NCBI RefSeq assembly: GCF_021228795.1
Contig: NZ_CP089309.1
Coordinates: forward strand, 5,205,501-5,269,500
Direction of reading: 5' to 3'
DNA from: Thiocapsa bogorovii
GTDB taxonomy: Bacteria; Pseudomonadota; Gammaproteobacteria; Chromatiales; Chromatiaceae
Length of the DNA stretch: 64,000 nucleotides
The position numbers were made by a program, and so were the translations under genes. The notes below the pieces were generated by a model. It did no database searches, was not told the DNA's origin, and saw only the letters and a list, made by a program, of their open reading frames with translations. Of this stretch, positions 61,496-64,000 are shown piece after piece. Numbering within the stretch: the stretch's first letter is position 1; each line of letters starts with the position of its first letter.

Positions 61496-63699
61496 TGACG
61501 GAAGCGTTCACCGAGCCGTGGTCGAGCAAACTTCGGCGCCAATCGGGTCATTGCCGGGTCTCTCGGATCAGCCTCGCTCTGCTCGTGTTATCGCTCGTCT
61601 GGGCGAGCTTGGTCTCGGCCAACCCCGTGACAACCGAAAACGTGACGGCTCGCTTGGTCGCGGAACGAATCGAGATTGCGCCGGGAGAGACGCTCGACTT
61701 GGCCCTCGTGTTTGAGATCCGACCGGGATGGCACACCTACTGGCGCAATCCGGGCGACTCGGGAGATCCGCCGCGCATCGACTGGACGCTGCCGGAGGGT
61801 GTCGAAGCCGGTCCTCTGCGCTGGCCGAGACCGGAGCTGATCCCGGTCGGTCCATTGGCCAACTACGGATACTCCGAGCGCGCCGTTCATCTGATTGCCC
61901 TTTCCGTGCCGGCGGATTGGCCGATCGGCGAGCCCGTGCGCATCCGCGCCGATGTGGATTGGCTGGTGTGCGAGGAGCATTGTGTTCCGGAGTCAGGCCG
62001 CCTCGACTTGACGCTCGCCACTGTTGCCGTGACCCGGGCAGCGACCGGGGCCGCGGTTGGACCTGGCCCGATCGATCCTGCACAGGCCGAGGTCTTCGCC
62101 GCGGCCCGCGCGGGATTGCCGCAAGGGCGGATCGAGGGTGCGGTCCTCGGCGCTGCAGGCGAGCGTCTCGGTCTCGTCGTGCCGGCACAGGAACTGCCGG
62201 AGACGATCGAGGGGGTGTGGTTCTTCGCAGGTGCTTGGGGCCTGATCGAGCACGCCGCGGCGCAGCCCTGGCGAAAGGTCGGGAACGTACTGCGGATCGA
62301 TCTATCGCCCGGCGCGGCTGTCGAGCAAGCTGCGCCCGAGGGCCTCCTGGTGGTCGCGGACGCGCGCGGGGAGGTCCACTCCTACGAGGTCGCCGCGGTG
62401 CGCGGGCCGCTGGCCGAAGACACCGCTCGCGATCGCCCGATCGGGTTGCCGTTGGCCTTCCTCTTTGCATTCCTCGGCGGCCTCATCCTGAACCTGATGC
62501 CCTGCGTCTTTCCGATCTTGGCGATGAAGGCCTTGAATCTGATCAATGGCCTGTCCGGGCAAAGCCCGGACGCGGCGCGCGATCGCGCTGTTCACGGCGT
62601 GGCCTACACCGCGGGAGTGCTCCTCTTCTTCACCGGGCTCGCGGCGCTCTTGTTGGCCTTGCGTGCCGGCGGGGCGGCCGTCGGTTGGGGTTTTCAGCTC
62701 CAGTATCCGCCGTTCGTCGTTTTCATGGCCTACGTCTTCTTCGTGATCGGTCTGAGCCTTTCGGGCGCGGTCACGATCGGCGCCCGGCTGATGAGCCTGG
62801 GTGGCGCTAAAACGGGATCGGGTACCGCGGGTGCCTTCGGAACCGGCGCCTTGGCAGCCCTGGTCGCTGCACCCTGCACCGCGCCCTTCATGGGAGCCGC
62901 CTTGGGCTACGCCGTCACGCTGAGTTGGCCGCTCGCGTTGGCGATCATGCTGACCTTGGGATTCGGCCTGGCGCTCCCCTTTCTCGTGTTGTCGCTGGTG
63001 CCGCGGTTGGCTCGTCTGCTGCCGAGGCCGGGGGCCTGGATGGAGACCCTCAAGCAGGCGCTCGCCTTTCCGATGTTTGCGGCTGCGGCCTGGCTGGTTT
63101 GGGTCCTGAGCGTGCAGACCGGATCGGGCGGGGTCGCGCTGGTGCTCGGCGGGCTGGTGTTGTTGGCCTTCGGGCTCTGGTTGCGCGAGCGCTCACGCAG
63201 CTTGCCCTCGGCGCGGCGACGCTGGGCTGTTGCCGCAACGTCGGCGTCGCTGGTCGGCGCCCTTTATCTCGGGTTGGAGACAGATCGGTTGGCGTCTGCG
63301 ACGCTGTCGGAGAGCGAACAATCTGCGAGCGGACTCGCGAGCGAGCCCTATTCGCCGGAGCGTCTCGCCACGGCGCGGGACGCGCGCCGACCTGTTTTCG
63401 TCAACATGACGGCCGCTTGGTGTATCACCTGCCTGGTCAACGAACGCGTTGCCTTGAGCGCGGTGGAGGTTGCGCAGCGCTTTGCGGATGCCGGGGTGCT
63501 GTATTTGAAGGGCGATTGGACCAACCGCGACCCTGCGATTACCGCCTATCTCGCCGATCACGGTCGCAACGGCGTCCCGCTCTATGTCTTCTACCCGCCC
63601 GACGGGGATCCGCAGGTCCTGCCGCAGATCCTGACCGAGGACATGGTGCTGCGCGCGATCGGCTCCTCGGCGCCGGGGTCGTCGGGGCGCGATGGATGA
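61495..63699 (+). CDS. dsbD: DsbD-type thiol:disulfide interchange protein
   Basis: The 734-residue protein has a signal region (LALLVLSLVWASLVSA) and a DsbC-like N-terminal domain (WHTYWRNPGDSGDPPRIDW; the CEEHC pair near 158). Next comes a DsbD membrane domain with active cysteines in LNLMPCVFPILAMKA and AAPCTAPFMG, and a C-terminal thioredoxin domain with AAWCITCLVNE. It passes electrons from cytoplasmic thioredoxin to periplasmic targets. The N-terminal domain is longer than in E. coli DsbD, nearer ScsB-like proteins. The start overlaps the previous gene. Confidence 0.88.
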   Translation: MTEAFTEPWSSKLRRQSGHCRVSRISLALLVLSLVWASLVSANPVTTENVTARLVAERIEIAPGETLDLALVFEIRPGWHTYWRNPGDSGDPPRIDWTLPEGVEAGPLRWPRPELIPVGPLANYGYSERAVHLIALSVPADWPIGEPVRIRADVDWLVCEEHCVPESGRLDLTLATVAVTRAATGAAVGPGPIDPAQAEVFAAARAGLPQGRIEGAVLGAAGERLGLVVPAQELPETIEGVWFFAGAWGLIEHAAAQPWRKVGNVLRIDLSPGAAVEQAAPEGLLVVADARGEVHSYEVAAVRGPLAEDTARDRPIGLPLAFLFAFLGGLILNLMPCVFPILAMKALNLINGLSGQSPDAARDRAVHGVAYTAGVLLFFTGLAALLLALRAGGAAVGWGFQLQYPPFVVFMAYVFFVIGLSLSGAVTIGARLMSLGGAKTGSGTAGAFGTGALAALVAAPCTAPFMGAALGYAVTLSWPLALAIMLTLGFGLALPFLVLSLVPRLARLLPRPGAWMETLKQALAFPMFAAAAWLVWVLSVQTGSGGVALVLGGLVLLAFGLWLRERSRSLPSARRRWAVAATSASLVGALYLGLETDRLASATLSESEQSASGLASEPYSPERLATARDARRPVFVNMTAAWCITCLVNERVALSAVEVAQRFADAGVLYLKGDWTNRDPAITAYLADHGRNGVPLYVFYPPDGDPQVLPQILTEDMVLRAIGSSAPGSSGRDG

Positions 63700-63797
63700 G
63701 TCGAGTCCAAGACGTCGTGTCTCGGTGGCCTTAAGCCGACAGAAATCGCCGAAGCATCACGGATCAATGATCACCCACCAGAGAGAAGGAGAAAACC

Positions 63798-64000
63798 ATG
63801 AAGCACGCTTTTCCGAAGACCCTTGCCGTGGGCGCTGTCACATTCGCGGCGGCGCTGAGCTTCAGCGTTGCCGCCGCAGCCCCGAAGGTCGGCGCTCCGG
63901 CCCCGGATTTCAGCGTTGTCGACACGGCCGGCGAGACTTGGACCCTTGGCGGTCTTGCGGGCAAAAAGGTCGTCCTGGAATGGACCAATCACGATTGCCC
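63798..64000 (+). CDS. Exported thioredoxin-fold (AhpC/TSA-like) protein, partial
   Basis: The gene begins MKHAFPKTLAVGAVTFAAAL behind AAGGAG and runs off the window. A Sec signal (SFSVAAAA) is followed by PKVGAPAPDFSVVDTAGETW and VVLEWTNHDCP, as in peroxiredoxin/TlpA-like redoxins, with the first Cys just at the edge. Its place 98 nt after dsbD suggests it could be a periplasmic client reduced by DsbD. The C-terminal part is not visible. Confidence 0.8.
   Translation, partial: MKHAFPKTLAVGAVTFAAALSFSVAAAAPKVGAPAPDFSVVDTAGETWTLGGLAGKKVVLEWTNHDC

Overview
The window is GC-rich, densely coded gammaproteobacterial chromosome. The gene set suggests a purple sulfur bacterium of the Chromatiaceae (Thiocapsa/Allochromatium type): CowN (a nitrogenase-protecting protein), a GH57 + DUF4912 + GlgX glycogen set, a cytoplasmic molybdenum enzyme, a minor-pilin/PilY1 operon and a type VI secretion cluster. 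This assignment is inferred from gene content; no rRNA or tRNA gene was recognised.

Layout. 1-8245: type VI secretion genes on the minus strand, transcribed tssA-tssB-tssC-hcp-tagJ-tssE-tssF-tssG-clpV, with clpV cut by the window edge. 8246-11800: decayed accessory DNA with an imperfect inverted repeat, a complete insertion sequence (14-bp terminal inverted repeats, 5-bp target duplication) that splits a 174-codon gene of unknown function, and a frameshifted Tn5-type transposase remnant. 11990-25489: a Tat-type aldo/keto reductase and a membrane protein, an NTF2-like/Uma2 pair, a compatible-solute-type ABC transporter with a fused binding protein-permease, a divergent molybdopterin oxidoreductase, an unrecognised gene, a YheT hydrolase, TolC, chorismate synthase and an MFS transporter. 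25767-31937: glycogen/alpha-glucan genes, a SOUL protein and two small genes. 32353-45056: glnS, a DinB-like gene, a uracil-DNA glycosylase, the glutathione-dependent formaldehyde pair frmA/fghA, a bicupin, a rhodanese lipoprotein, two membrane proteins, ilvD, cowN and an alpha/beta hydrolase. 45176-51733: type IV minor pilin operon with PilY1. 52103-56335: RND efflux pump and adaptor. 56623-64000: PBP1A, a DUF6279 lipoprotein, and an overlapping MOSC / Cys-rich protein / DsbD-like operon followed by a thioredoxin-fold protein cut by the window end.

The most striking structure is not a gene. Nine intergenic loci carry a family of about 85-bp modules bounded by inverted ends of the type TAAACCGCG...CGCGGTTTA. 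Six loci hold two modules (A and B) joined by an AT-rich spacer of about 20-35 bp; three hold a single module. In most cases the end of the element supplies the stop codon of the neighbouring gene, and in one case the other end abuts the next gene's Shine-Dalgarno sequence. The family looks like a non-autonomous mobile element or a structured 3'-UTR repeat, and is the main candidate for something undescribed.
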